A stretch of DNA of 64,000 nt. It comes from Streptomyces sp. NRRL F-5135. GTDB lineage: Bacteria > Actinomycetota > Actinomycetes > Streptomycetales > Streptomycetaceae. Made by a program: the position numbers and the translations under genes. This document shows, piece after piece, positions 27,352-37,300 of the stretch. Numbering within the stretch: the first letter of the stretch is position 1; each line of letters starts with the position of its first letter. The stretch is from the NCBI RefSeq assembly GCF_000719775.1, contig NZ_JOHR01000008.1, forward strand, positions 363,736-427,735. The letters are read 5' to 3'. Under the pieces are notes generated by a model. That model searched no databases, was not told the origin of the DNA, and was given only the letters and a program-made list of their open reading frames with translations.

Positions 27352-28155
27352 CTATGGTGCAGTGCGGCGCGGCGACACAGAACGCGGGTCAAAACCGAAC
27401 GGGAGCTCCAGCCGGTGTGCCGCCATCAGTTCCCCGTCGGACAGCAGTTCCGGCGTGGGCCCGTCCGCGGCGATGACGCCCTCGCTGAGGACGACCGCGC
27501 GCGGGCAGAGTTCTAGCGCGTACGGCAGGTCGTGCGTGACCATGAGCACGGTGACGTCCAGCGAGAGCAGGAGATCCGCCAGTTCGCGCCGGGAGGCCGG
27601 GTCCAGGTTGGACGACGGCTCGTCCAGTACGAGGATCTCCGGCTCCATCACGAGGACGGTCGCCACCGCGACCCGGCGCCGCTGTCCGAACGACAGGTGG
27701 TGGGGCGGCCGGTCCGCGTACTCCGCCATGCCGACCTGGTCGAGCGCCGCGCCGACCCGGGCCGCCAGTTCCGGGCCGCGGATTCCGGCAGCCGCCGGAC
27801 CGAAGGCCACGTCCTCTCGTACGGTCGGCATGAAGAGCTGGTCGTCCGGGTCCTGGAAGACGATGCCGACGCGGCGCCTGATCTCCGCGAGGTGACGTTT
27901 CGCCACCGGCAGTCCGGCGATCGCGACCGATCCGGCGCCGGGCTCGAGGATCCCGTTCAGATGCAGGACGAGCGTGGTCTTGCCGGCCCCGTTGGGGCCG
28001 AGCAGCGCCACCCGCTCGCCGCGCTCCACGGTGAGGTCGACGCCGTACAGCGCCTGATGGCCGTCGGGATAGGCGTACGCGAGCCCGCTGACCTCCAGGG
28101 ACGCGGGCGGCGGCGGGGGTTCGGCGGACGAACGGGCGGCGGTGGCGGCAGTCAT
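27352..28155 (-). CDS. cbiO: Cobalt/nickel ECF transporter ATP-binding protein
   Basis: This 267-residue ATPase is the energising subunit of the metal ECF transporter. Walker A GPNGAGKT is at 53-60, the Q-loop is in GIVFQDPDDQLF, the signature is LSFGQRRRVAVA, and Walker B is ILVLDEPSSNLDP with His in VTHDLPYAL. The start ATG at 28153-28155 overlaps the cbiQ stop (ATGA). It supplies ATP hydrolysis to the CbiQ/CbiM membrane module encoded immediately upstream. The stop lies in the gap before the divergent-looking but same-strand hydrolase gene, 112 bp away. Confidence 0.93.
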   Translation of the reverse strand: MTAATAARSSAEPPPPPASLEVSGLAYAYPDGHQALYGVDLTVERGERVALLGPNGAGKTTLVLHLNGILEPGAGSVAIAGLPVAKRHLAEIRRRVGIVFQDPDDQLFMPTVREDVAFGPAAAGIRGPELAARVGAALDQVGMAEYADRPPHHLSFGQRRRVAVATVLVMEPEILVLDEPSSNLDPASRRELADLLLSLDVTVLMVTHDLPYALELCPRAVVLSEGVIAADGPTPELLSDGELMAAHRLELPFGFDPRSVSPRRTAP

Positions 28156-28913
28156 AGGAGCCAGCCAAGCAGACAGACCGCGAGCGCCGTCAGCGGGAGC
28201 GCGCCCGCGTACGCCCACTGCGCCCGGCTCGCGGTCGCCTCCTCGATGACCGGCATCGCGCCCACGTAGCCCCGGCTCACCATCGCCAGGTGCACGCGCT
28301 CCCCGCGCTCGTACGACCGGATGAACAGCGCGCCGGCGGTCTTGGCCAGCACGCCCCAGTGCCGTACGCCCCGGGCCTCGAAGCCGCGCGAGCGCCGCGC
28401 GACGGACATCCGGCGCATCTCGTCGGTGATGACATCGCCGTACCGGATCATGAAGGAGGCGATCTGCACCAGCAGCGGCGGCAGCCTGAGCCGCTGGAGA
28501 CCGAGCAGGAGCGAGCGCAGTTCGGTCGTGGCGGCGAGGAGGACGGACGCGGCGACGCCGAGGGAGCCCTTGGCCAGGACGTTCCAGGCGTCCCAGAGCC
28601 CCGGCACGCTCAGCGGCACCCCCAGGAACCGCACCTCGGGCCCCGGGACCACGAACGGCATCAGGAACGCGAAGGCCACGAACGGCACCTCGATCAGCAT
28701 CCGCCGCAGCAGGAAGGAGAACGGTGTGCGGGCCACCGCCGCGACGCCCGCCAGCAGCGCCGCGTAGAGCGCGAACGCCCAGACCGCCGTGCGTGGGGTG
28801 GAGACCACCACGACGACGAAGCACAGGACGGCGGCGAGCTTGCAGTGCGGGGGCAGGGTGTGGACGGATGAGTTCCCGGGCCGGTGGAGCCGGTGGGCGT
28901 GACCCGCGCCCAC
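28152..28913 (-). CDS. cbiQ: Cobalt/nickel ECF transporter T component
   Basis: This 253-residue membrane coupling protein joins the CbiO ATPase to the CbiM substrate-capture unit. It has about five transmembrane helices. The two coupling-helix motifs are ARRSRGFEARG and ERGERVHLAMVSRG, the expected Ala-Arg-Gly type. The GTG at 28911-28913 (VGAGHAHRLHRPGNSSVH) is chosen because it lies one base after the cbiM stop and matches the usual family N-terminus; a longer ATG-initiated form would overlap cbiM heavily. The stop overlaps the cbiO start. Confidence 0.92.
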   Translation of the reverse strand: MGAGHAHRLHRPGNSSVHTLPPHCKLAAVLCFVVVVVSTPRTAVWAFALYAALLAGVAAVARTPFSFLLRRMLIEVPFVAFAFLMPFVVPGPEVRFLGVPLSVPGLWDAWNVLAKGSLGVAASVLLAATTELRSLLLGLQRLRLPPLLVQIASFMIRYGDVITDEMRRMSVARRSRGFEARGVRHWGVLAKTAGALFIRSYERGERVHLAMVSRGYVGAMPVIEEATASRAQWAYAGALPLTALAVCLLGWLL

Positions 28914-28914
28914 C

Positions 28915-30183
28915 TCAGCCCCGCTCGCCGGGCACGGCACGGCCGGTGGCATCGGCGCGCCCGGCCCCGGAATCGGCGGAGTCGCCAGACCCACCAGACC
29001 CACCGAAGCCACCGGAACCACCGGAACCACCGGTCCCGGTGGCGGAGGCGGCCCGGCCAACGGCACCGGCGGCGTACGTACGACGCCGGCGCACCGCCCA
29101 GAACACCCCGCTGCCGACCACGACCGTGGCCCCCACCCCGATCGCGCCCGCGAGCCCGCCGGACAGCCTGGCGTCGGCGACGTCCCGTACCCCGTAGTCG
29201 GCGAGCGGCGAGTCGGCGGCGTGGTGCGGCTCCGCCTTCTTGTCGATGCCCTGGTCGGCGGCGACCTTCTCCAGGCCGTCGGGGCTGGCAGAGGCGTAGA
29301 AGGAGACGAAGCCGGCCAGGACGAGGGCGGTGACCAGGCCGGTCACCCAGACCGTCCGGTTGGAGCGGGCACCCGCCGGTCCCCCGGACGCCGTGAGGGG
29401 CCCGGCCCCCGTCGCCGTGGCGGTCGCCGGGGAGTCTGCCGTCACCGTGGCGGCCGCCGAGGAGGCTGCCGTCGGGGCCGACGCCACGTCGACCAGTTCA
29501 CCGCGGGGACCGCCGACCCGGAGCTTCAGCGGCGCCGTCAGCCCCCGCGCCCCGTACACCAGGTCGGGCCGTACGGCGATCACGGCCCCCACCGTCAGCG
29601 CGGTGATCGCGGCCTCCCCGACACCGATCAGCACGTGGACCCCCACCATCGCGGTCAGCACCTTGCCGATCGGGAGGTCCGTGGTGCCGCCGACCGCGTA
29701 GATCAGCGTGAAGGCGAGGGCCGACGCCGGTACGGAGACCAGGGCGGCCACGAACGACGAGACCGTCACCGAGCGGCGGGTGCGCGGCAGGACCCGTACC
29801 AGGCCCCGGAAGAGCGCGTACGAGACGACGGTCGTCACCACGGCCATGTCGGTGATGTTCACGCCGAGCGCGGTCAGCCCGCCGTCCGCGAAGAGGATGC
29901 CCTGCATCAACAGGACGACGGAGACGCACAGGACCCCGGTGTACGGGCCGACGAGCACCGCCGCCAGCGCCCCGCCCAGCAGATGGCCGCTGGTCCCGGC
30001 CGCGACCGGGAAGTTCAGCATCTGCGCGGCGAAGACGAATGCGGCGACCAGCCCGGCGAGCGGCGCGGTGCGCTCGTCCAGCTCCCGGCGCGCGCCGCGC
30101 AGGGCGACCGCGACGGCGCCCGCGGCGACGACACCGGTGGCGGCCGACACGGGCACGTCGATGAATCCGTCGGGGACATGCAT
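28915..30183 (-). CDS. cbiM: Cobalt/nickel ECF transporter substrate component, CbiM fused to PDGLE domain
   Basis: In this 422-residue membrane protein the CbiM domain (1-215) starts with the diagnostic metal-binding MHVPDGFID and has about seven helices (GTSGHLLGG, ILFADGGLTALGVNITDMA). A Ala/Thr linker follows, then a PDGLE/CbiN-like domain (SPDGLEKVAADQG) with two helices, replacing a separate CbiN. The C-terminal tail is Gly/Ser-rich (GSGGSGGFGGSGG). The ATG at 30181-30183 has GGAG upstream. A Nur-like operator 71 bp upstream suggests nickel-responsive control; whether the ion is Ni or Co cannot be told from sequence. Confidence 0.92.
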   Translation of the reverse strand: MHVPDGFIDVPVSAATGVVAAGAVAVALRGARRELDERTAPLAGLVAAFVFAAQMLNFPVAAGTSGHLLGGALAAVLVGPYTGVLCVSVVLLMQGILFADGGLTALGVNITDMAVVTTVVSYALFRGLVRVLPRTRRSVTVSSFVAALVSVPASALAFTLIYAVGGTTDLPIGKVLTAMVGVHVLIGVGEAAITALTVGAVIAVRPDLVYGARGLTAPLKLRVGGPRGELVDVASAPTAASSAAATVTADSPATATATGAGPLTASGGPAGARSNRTVWVTGLVTALVLAGFVSFYASASPDGLEKVAADQGIDKKAEPHHAADSPLADYGVRDVADARLSGGLAGAIGVGATVVVGSGVFWAVRRRRTYAAGAVGRAASATGTGGSGGSGGFGGSGGSGDSADSGAGRADATGRAVPGERG

Positions 30184-30254
30184 ACGAAGGCTCCGCTTCC
30201 TGGGCTGGGACGACGGGCAGGGCGTACCGACAGGGCCGTTCGATGATGAGCTTC

Positions 30255-30271
30255 TTGCGAATGATGCGCAA
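30255..30271 (-). promoter_or_regulatory. Nur-box-like operator upstream of cbiMQO
   Basis: The dyad TTGCGAATGATGCGCAA has the TTGC-N9-GCAA form of the Streptomyces Nur (nickel uptake regulator) box. The inverted arms extend to CTTGCG/CGCAAG at 30254-30272. It is 71 bp before the cbiM start. Binding by Nur is inferred from the match and the metal-transport target. Confidence 0.55.
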
Positions 30272-30304
30272 GAGCGTGCCGAACGCGCACGATTCACGCC
30301 CACA

Positions 30305-30334
30305 CCCACGCCCACGCCCACGCCCACGCCCACG
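30305..30334. repeat. Hexanucleotide repeat (CCCACG)x5 in the cbiM upstream region
   Basis: Five perfect CCCACG units follow a degenerate CACGCC start. They lie in the 316-bp divergent region between cbiM and the SsgE-like gene, upstream of the Nur-like box relative to cbiM. An A+T-rich island (ATTATGGATAAATCGACATAAT, in pieces) at 30413-30435 marks a probable promoter zone. Confidence 0.85.
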
Positions 30335-30499
30335 CCGACAGCCGGGACCGGAACGACCGGGAGGGCCGGGACGGCCGAGCCGACCGGGACCAGCGCATGC
30401 GCAACCGAACAGATTATGGATAAATCGACATAATTTGCACCCTTGAGGGGCATGTGTCCGTTGAGGTCACCGAGGACGAGGATGCCAAGGAGCGTGCCG

Positions 30500-31003
30500 A
30501 TGTCTCCCACCGTCGAGCAGCCCGCGAAAGCCCGTCTCATCACTGACGCCCCTTGGCCCCGGACCGTCTCCGTGCTCCTGCGCTACGACGGCGAGGACCC
30601 GCTGGCCCTGCGGATCGTGTTCCCTCCGGAAGTCTCGCGCGACCAGGGCGAGGTGGTCTGGTCCTTCGCCCGCGATCTCCTCGAGGCCGGTCTGCGGCTG
30701 CCGAGCGGCGACGGCGACGTTGAGGTGTGGCCGTGCGGCCGGGCGCAGACCGTCGTCGAGTTCCACTCGCCGGACGGAGTGGCGGTGGTCCAGTTCGACT
30801 CGGCGCCGCTGCGGCGGTTCCTGCGGAGCTGCTCCGCGACGGCTCCGGCCAAAGTCGAGACCAAGGCCGGAGCCAGAACCAGAGCCAGAGCCGCGGAAGT
30901 ATCAGGAAGCGGTCTCGACACCCACGCCGACGTGGGCACCGACGAGGCAGCGACGCCGAAGGCCGGCCACTCCACTCGAGCGGCGGCCTCCGGCGTCGGC
31001 TGA
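30500..31003 (+). CDS. ssgE: SsgA-like sporulation and cell-division protein, probably SsgE
   Basis: This 167-residue member of the SsgA-like proteins, unique to sporulating actinomycetes, controls septum or spore-wall events. Family features are LRYDGEDPLALRIVFP, the VVWSFARDLLEAGL segment and the C-terminal VAVVQFDSAPLRRFL. The ATG at 30500-30502 follows AGGAG by 7 nt. A hydrophilic Thr/Ala/Arg tail of about 35 residues exceeds the usual length of about 140. Position between the metal-transport genes and a PBP matches ssgE of S. coelicolor as I recall it; SsgE is linked to spore separation. The paralogue assignment is less certain than the family. Confidence 0.8.
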   Translation: MSPTVEQPAKARLITDAPWPRTVSVLLRYDGEDPLALRIVFPPEVSRDQGEVVWSFARDLLEAGLRLPSGDGDVEVWPCGRAQTVVEFHSPDGVAVVQFDSAPLRRFLRSCSATAPAKVETKAGARTRARAAEVSGSGLDTHADVGTDEAATPKAGHSTRAAASGVG

Positions 31004-31086
31004 CCGGCGCATACGGAGAGCGGCCGACCGGAAACCGGTCATCCGGAAACCGGCTGGCCGGCCGTAAGACCTACGCCCCCACGCCC

Positions 31087-33414
31087 CTACGCCCGGATCA
31101 GCTCACGCTCCCCGCCCGGGCCGCCGTCGTTCCCGGCCCCGTCATCGGACGCGTCACCGAGGTGCTTGCGCAGGGCCTCGCCCTCGACGTCCACGTTCGG
31201 CAGCGCCCGGTCCAGCCAACGCGGCAGCCACCACGCCTTGTGTCCGAGCAGCGCGAGCACGGCGGGCACGATGGCCATCCGGACCACGAAGGCGTCGAAG
31301 AAGACCGCGATCGCCAGCCCGAAGCCGATCATCTTGATCATCGATTCGCTGGAGCCGATGAAGCCCGCGAAGACGGCCATCATGATGACCGCGGCGGCCG
31401 TGACCACCCGAGCGCCGTGCCGGAAGCCGGTGACGATCGCCTCGCCGGGCCGCTCGCCGTGGACGTACGCCTCACGCATCCGCGTGACCAGGAAGACCTC
31501 GTAGTCCATGGCCAGGCCGAAGACGACACCCACCATGAAGATCGGCATCATCGACATCACCGGGCCGGTCTGCTCGACCCCGAACAGCCCGCCCAGCCAG
31601 CCCCACTGGAACACCGCGACGACCGCGCCGAGGGCGGCGACGACGGAGAGCAGGAAGCCGAGCGCGGCCTTCAGCGGCACCAGCACGGACCGGAACACCA
31701 GGATCAGCAGCAGGAACGCGAGGCCGACGACGAGCGCCAGGTACGGGATCAGCGCGTCGTTCATCTTCTCGGAGAAGTCGATGTTCATCGCGGTGGCGCC
31801 GGTGACGAGCACCGTCGCGCCGTCGTCCGCCGCGATCTCGCCGCCCGTGTCCCGGATGGAGTGGACGAGGTCCTCCGTCGCGACCGAGGAGGGCCGCTCC
31901 TTCGGTATGACGGTGACGGTCGCCGTGTCGCCGGACTTGTCGAGGGTGGCGGGGGTGACGGCGACGACACCGTCCATCTTCTCGACGGAGTCCGTCAGCC
32001 GGGTGGCCGCCGCCTTGGCGTTGTGCTCGGCCTTGCCGTCGACGACGACCATCAGCGGCCCGTTGAAGCCGGGGCCGAAGCCGTCGGAGAGCAGGTCGTA
32101 CGCCTTGCGCTGGGTGGTGCTCGTCGGCTGCGAACCGTCGTCGGGCAGCCCCATCTCCAGGGAGGCGGCGGGCACGGCGACGGCGCCGAGCGCGACCACG
32201 GCCGTGACCAGGACGGCGACGGGACGGCGCAGCACGAAACGGGCCCAGCGGGTGCCCATGTTGGGCTTCTCCCCGGCCCGGGCGCGGCCCGCACCGCTCT
32301 CGCCGCCGCTCTCGCCGCCGCTCTCCTCGGCTGCCGTACGGGCGGCGTCCTCGGCTCCCGCGGTCCTACCGGCCTCATCGGCCTCAGCGGCCTTACGGGC
32401 CTTGCGGCCGTGGATCCGCTTGCCGACGAAGCCGAGGCCCGCCGGGATGAGGGTGAGCGCGATGAGGACGGCGATCACGACCGTGCCGGCCGCCGCGAGG
32501 CCCATCTTGGTCAGCATGGGGATGTTGACGACGGAGAGGCCGGCGAGCGCGATCACGACCGTGAGCCCGGCGAACACCACGGCGGACCCGGCCGTGCCCA
32601 CGGCCCGGCCGGCCGCCTCCTCCCGCTCCCGGCCCTCGGCCAGTTCGGCGCGGTAGCGCGAGACGATGAAGAGCGCGTAGTCGATGCCGACCGCCAGTCC
32701 GATCATCATCGCGAGGATCGAGGTGGTGGAACCGAGATCGAGGACCGTGCCGAGCGCGGTGATCGTGGAGACCCCGACGCCGACCCCGATCAGCGCGGTG
32801 ATCAGCGGCAGCCCGGCCGCGACCAGCGACCCGAAGGTGATGACGAGTACGATCGCGGCGACGACGACCCCGATGACCTCGGTGGCGCCGGTCTCCGGCA
32901 TCACCTGGAGCGCGTCACCGCCGATCTCGACGGTCATCCCCCTGTCACGGGCGTCCCCGCCCGTGTCCTCCAGCGCCGTCCGGGTCTCGTCGGTCAGCTC
33001 CATCGAGCTGACCTTGTACGAGACCTGGATGTACGCGGTCGAGCCGTCCCTGGAGACGGCCTGCGCCTGGTACGGGTCCGTCACCGAGGCCACCTGCGGC
33101 GACCCGGACGACAGCTCGTCCACGATCTCGCGCACCTCGGCCTTGTGGGCGGCGTCGGTCATCTTCTCGCCCTCGGACGCCTTGAAGACGACCCGGGCGG
33201 TGGCGCCGTCGGCACTGGCACCGGGGAAGCGTTCCTCCAGCAGATCGAAGGCGCGCTGGGCCTCCGTGCCGGGGATGGAGAACGAACTGGAGGTGGCGGT
33301 GGACGCGGTCGCCGCGCCCACTCCGGCGAGCGCGAGCAGCGCCACCCATATCAGTGCGACGAAGCGGCGGCGCCGGAAGGCGAGCCGTCCGAGCTTGTAG
33401 AGAAACGTGGCCAC
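31087..33414 (-). CDS. MMPL/RND-family membrane transporter
   Basis: This 775-residue transporter has the internally duplicated MMPL layout: one helix, a large extracellular loop, five helices, then the repeat, about 12 helices in all. Recognisable segments are GIDYALFIVSRYRAEL (TM4 region) and AMDYEVFLVTRMREA in the second half, the RND-type proton-relay regions. A charged cytoplasmic loop (GKRIHGRKARKAAEADEA and Ser/Gly-rich residues) lies between the halves. The GTG at 33412-33414 (VATFLYKLGRLAFRRRR) has GGGAG upstream. It probably exports a lipid or hydrophobic metabolite. It is downstream of, and probably co-regulated with, the TetR gene. Confidence 0.92.
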   Translation of the reverse strand: MATFLYKLGRLAFRRRRFVALIWVALLALAGVGAATASTATSSSFSIPGTEAQRAFDLLEERFPGASADGATARVVFKASEGEKMTDAAHKAEVREIVDELSSGSPQVASVTDPYQAQAVSRDGSTAYIQVSYKVSSMELTDETRTALEDTGGDARDRGMTVEIGGDALQVMPETGATEVIGVVVAAIVLVITFGSLVAAGLPLITALIGVGVGVSTITALGTVLDLGSTTSILAMMIGLAVGIDYALFIVSRYRAELAEGREREEAAGRAVGTAGSAVVFAGLTVVIALAGLSVVNIPMLTKMGLAAAGTVVIAVLIALTLIPAGLGFVGKRIHGRKARKAAEADEAGRTAGAEDAARTAAEESGGESGGESGAGRARAGEKPNMGTRWARFVLRRPVAVLVTAVVALGAVAVPAASLEMGLPDDGSQPTSTTQRKAYDLLSDGFGPGFNGPLMVVVDGKAEHNAKAAATRLTDSVEKMDGVVAVTPATLDKSGDTATVTVIPKERPSSVATEDLVHSIRDTGGEIAADDGATVLVTGATAMNIDFSEKMNDALIPYLALVVGLAFLLLILVFRSVLVPLKAALGFLLSVVAALGAVVAVFQWGWLGGLFGVEQTGPVMSMMPIFMVGVVFGLAMDYEVFLVTRMREAYVHGERPGEAIVTGFRHGARVVTAAAVIMMAVFAGFIGSSESMIKMIGFGLAIAVFFDAFVVRMAIVPAVLALLGHKAWWLPRWLDRALPNVDVEGEALRKHLGDASDDGAGNDGGPGGERELIRA

Positions 33415-33625
33415 GAGGACGTACTCCCGGTGTGGTCGGTACGGAAAGGGGCATGGGGAGCCGACCCGACGGCGAGAGCGGAACGCGTCAGGGTGGTGCG
33501 GTGCGCACGGCAACACGCGTGGGGGGCGCGAGGGCCGGTGCGGGGTTCGGGTTCGGGTTCGGTTGCGGATACGGGGTCGGGGGCGCCGTCACGGGGTGCG
33601 GGCGCCGCCCCGCGCGGAAGCCGGA

Positions 33626-34198
33626 TCAGACGCCGAGGGTGGGGAGCACCACGGCGTTGACGTAGGCGAGGAAGAAGCTCCGGCTGACGGGTCTGTCCTC
33701 GATCAGCGGCCGCGCGACGAACGCGCCGATGAGCATGTGCGGGACGTACTCGATGGCCGGGTGGTCCCGGGGCAGTTCGCCCCGCTCGACGGCACGCAGC
33801 ATGATCGCGCGCAGGTGATTGAGCTCGGGTTCGATGAGCAGTTCGCGCAGTGCCTGGAGGAGTTCCGGGTTCTCGTTGGCGACATGGACGAGACTCCGCA
33901 GCAGAGCGGTGTCCTTCTCGATCTGGCAGTCGTCGATGATCTCCGTGAACGCGAGGAAGTCGCCGCGCAGGCTTCCGGTGTCGACATCGAGGTCGCCGCC
34001 GGGCTTGTTGGAGCGCAGGGCCCGGGCGACCAGCTCCGGCTTGCCGCCCCACTGCCGGTAGAGGGTGGCCTTGCTGGAGCGCGTACGGGTGGCGACGGCG
34101 TCCATGGTCAACGCGTCGTACCCGACTTCCCGCAGCAGGTCGAGCACGGCGCCGTAGAGCTCGGCCTCGCGCTCGGGGGTGAGCCTGCTGCGTGCCAT
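33626..34198 (-). CDS. TetR-family transcriptional regulator of the MMPL transporter
   Basis: This 190-residue repressor has the N-terminal helix-turn-helix at about 25-50 (TMDAVATRTRSSKATLYRQWGGK) and a C-terminal ligand-binding helical domain. AGGAGG lies 7 nt before the ATG at 34196-34198. It lies 211 bp upstream of the MMPL gene on the same strand, and two CGAAAC/GTTTCG palindromes occupy its promoter region. The simplest model is a self-repressing TetR-MMPL unit induced by the exported substrate. It is divergent from the tricorn protease, which may also be affected. Confidence 0.92.
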   Translation of the reverse strand: MARSRLTPEREAELYGAVLDLLREVGYDALTMDAVATRTRSSKATLYRQWGGKPELVARALRSNKPGGDLDVDTGSLRGDFLAFTEIIDDCQIEKDTALLRSLVHVANENPELLQALRELLIEPELNHLRAIMLRAVERGELPRDHPAIEYVPHMLIGAFVARPLIEDRPVSRSFFLAYVNAVVLPTLGV

Positions 34199-34243
34199 GA
34201 CGGACCTCCTGTGTGACGGCGCGGCCCGCACGGAGCCGCCGAA

Positions 34244-34277
34244 CACGGGAACGAAACTGTTTCGTACCGTTCCCGTG
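34244..34277. promoter_or_regulatory. Nested palindromic operator O1 (TetR type)
   Basis: CGAAAC-T-GTTTCG (34252-34264) is a perfect 13-bp palindrome nested within a wider inverted repeat, CACGGGAAC (34244-34252) against GTTCCCGTG (34269-34277). It lies 46 bp before the tetR start and overlaps the presumed promoter. Confidence 0.7.
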
Positions 34278-34298
34278 CAACGATAACCCCGGCGCCAA

Positions 34299-34316
34299 CG
34301 AAACGAACCAGTTTCG
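34299..34316. promoter_or_regulatory. Second TetR-type operator O2
   Basis: The arms CGAAAC (34299-34304) and GTTTCG (34311-34316) repeat those of O1, now spaced by 6 bp. The site lies between tetR and the tricorn gene, about 80 bp before the latter's start. Confidence 0.6.
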
Positions 34317-34395
34317 CTTGTGTCGTGTACCACAGCCCTGGGCGCAGGCACGGAAAACACCGTCCCGGAGGCGAACCGCGCGCCGAAAGGGGAGC

Positions 34396-37300
34396 ATGGG
34401 CGGGGTGAGTGACGACGTCGCGTACCTACGCTTCCCGCACCTGCACGACGACCTGCTGTGCTTCGCCGCCGAGGACGACCTCTGGGTCGCCCCCCTCACC
34501 GCGCCCGGCGGGCGGCCCGAACGGGCCTGGCGGATCACCGTCGACCGGACCAGGATCGGGCATCCCCGCTTCTCCCCGGACGGGCGCCACATCGCCTATA
34601 CGAACTGGCGCAGCCTCGACCCGGAGATCCACCTCGCCCCCGTCCACGGCGGCGCCGTGCGCCGACTGACCTACTGGGGGGCCACCGACACCCGCGTCTG
34701 CGGCTGGACGCCGCCGGACGAGGACGGCCGGTCCCAGATCCTGGCGGTCTCCTCGCACGGCCGGCCCTTCTCGTACTTCGCCTGGGCCTACGCCCTGCCC
34801 ACCGACGGCTCCCCCGGCAGCGCGCTGCCCTGGGGACCGGTGTCGGACATCGCCGTCGCGGACGTCGAGGGCGAGCACCGCACGCTCCTGCTCACCGGCA
34901 AGCCCCCGCACGAGCCCGCGTCCTGGAAGCGCTACCGGGGCGGTGCGACCGGCCGGCTCTGGCTGCACGGGCAGCGGCTGCTCGCGGACATCGGCGGCCA
35001 CCTGGACTCCCCGATGTTCGTCTCGGGGCGCATCGCCTTCCTCTCCGACCACGAGGGTGTGGGCAACCTCTACTCCTGTCTCCCCGACGGCACGGACCTG
35101 CGCCGCCACACCGACCACGACGCCTTCTACGCCCGCCACGCCTCCTCCGACGGGCGCCGGGTCGTCTACCAGTGCGCGGGCGAGATATGGCTGGTCGACG
35201 CGCTGACCCCGGACTCGGAGCCGCGCAGGCTGGACATACGGCTCGGCGGGCAGCGCACGGGCCGGCGCGGCTACCAGATCCCCGCGGCCGGGCACGTCGA
35301 CGGGATATCCGTGGACATGACGGGGCGGGCCAGCGCGGTCAACGTGCGCGGCAGCCTGTACTGGCTCACGCACCGCGACGGCCCCGCCCGCACGATCGCG
35401 GACACGCCGGGCGTACGGGTCCGGTTCCCCGTGATGCTGGGCAGCGGCGGAGAGGTCGCGTACATCACCGACGCGGACGGCGAGGACGCGATCGAGATCG
35501 CGTACCTGCCCCGGGCGAGCGGCGACCGGCAGCCCCGGCGGCTGGCGTCCGGCCGGCTGGGGCGTGTCGAGGAGATGGTGGCGGACCCGGACGGCGAACG
35601 GATCGCGATCGCCACGCACGACGGCAGGCTGCTGCTGATAGACGTGGCGGACCTCGACGAGGAAGAGGAAACAGAAGAGGCTGAAGAAGCGGAAGAGGCC
35701 GAGGCGGAGGCGGGTGCGGGAACGGGAACGACGGCCGAGGCGCCACCGGCCGACACCGAAACCGCCGAAGGCCCCGAAACCGCCGAGGCCCCCGAGGCGA
35801 CAGAGGCGACAGAGAGCCCCGAGGCAGCGGAGGGGACAAAGACAGCGCAGGCGGCCGAGACCGCTGAGCCCAACGAATCCTCCCAACCGCCCGCGTCATC
35901 CCAGACACCCCCGTCATCCGGGCCGTCGGGCACGCCCCTGCCGTCCGCCGCATCCGACACGCCCCAACCGCCGGACACAGCCCAGCCCTCCGACACCTCT
36001 GGCACCTCCGGCACGCCCGAGCCACCCGGCTCACCCGCCATCACCGAGCTCATCCGCTCCATCAACGGCCCCGTCGCCGACCTCGCCTTCTCCCCCGACG
36101 GCGAATGGCTCGCCTGGTCCCACCCCGGCGTCGGCCGCTCCCTCCGCCAGATCAAGCTCGCCAAGATCGCGGGCAGCTTCGCCCGTACGGTCGTCGACGT
36201 CACCAATGGCCGCTTCGAGGACGAGAACCCGGTCTTCACCAGCGACGGCCGCTATCTCGCCTTCCTCTCCTGGCGCGGCTTCGACCCGGTGTACGACGTG
36301 CACACCGGCGACCTCTCCTTCCCTCTGGGCTGCCGTCCGTACCTCGTGCCCCTCTCCTCCGCCACCCCGTCCCCCTTCGCCCTGCTGCCGGACGGCAGGC
36401 CCGCGGCCGGCGGACTCGACCCGGACGTCGGGGACTCCGGCGACGGTACGGTCACGGTCGAGGTCGAGGGCCTGCCCGAGCGGGTCACCCCGTTCCCCGT
36501 CACCGCGTCCAAGTACTCGGCCCTGCACCCGGTCAGCGGTGGCGGCCTGGTCTGGCTGCGCTGGCCGATCTCGGGCGCGCTCGGGGAGACGTTCGCCAAC
36601 CCCGCCGACATGTCCGGCCGCCCCACCCTCGAACACTTCGACATCGTGAAGGCGCGCAAGAGCGAACTGGTCGGGCATCTCGACTGGTTCGCGGCGAGCG
36701 GTGACGGCTCCCGGCTGGTGGTCGTGGACGACGGCGAACTGCGCGCCGTACCCGCGACCGAGCCCGGTGACGGCGACTCCACCGTCCATCTCGACCTGCG
36801 CCGGATCCTGCACGACGTCGATCCCGAGGCCGAGTGGCGGCAGGCGTACGAGGAAGCCGGCCGGCTCATCCGCGCCTACTTCTGGGAGCCGGAGATGTGC
36901 GGCATCGACTGGGACGCGATCCTCGCCCAGTACCGGCCGCTGGTCGAACGCGTCGCCTCTCCCGACGAGTTCGCCGACCTGCTCCGCGAGGTCCTCGGCG
37001 AACTGGGCACGTCCCACGCGTACGTCACGCCCGCGCGCCGGGACGAGGGCCCGCCGCACTACCAGCGGCCCATCGGCCTGCTCGGCGCCAACCTGGTCTG
37101 CCGGGACGGCGAGTGGCTCGTCAAGCGCATCCTGCCCGGGGAGTCCTCCGACTCCAAGGCCCGCTCGCCGCTGGCCGGTACGGGCATCCGCGAGGGTGCC
37201 GTCCTCACCCATGTGGACGGCCGGCCCGTCGACCCGGTCGCCGGCCCCTTCCCGCTGCTCGCCGCCGCCGGGGGCACCACCGTCGAGCTCACCTTCCGCC

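Noticed and set aside
30184..30499. Cobalamin riboswitch before cbiM
   Set aside because: No B12-box-like sequence or extended fold was recognisable; a Nur-like dyad explains control better. A covariance search would settle it.
30727..33660. 977-codon open frame opposite the MMPL transporter
   Set aside because: His/Asp/Arg-rich shadow with no motif; the minus strand encodes an obvious 12-helix transporter.
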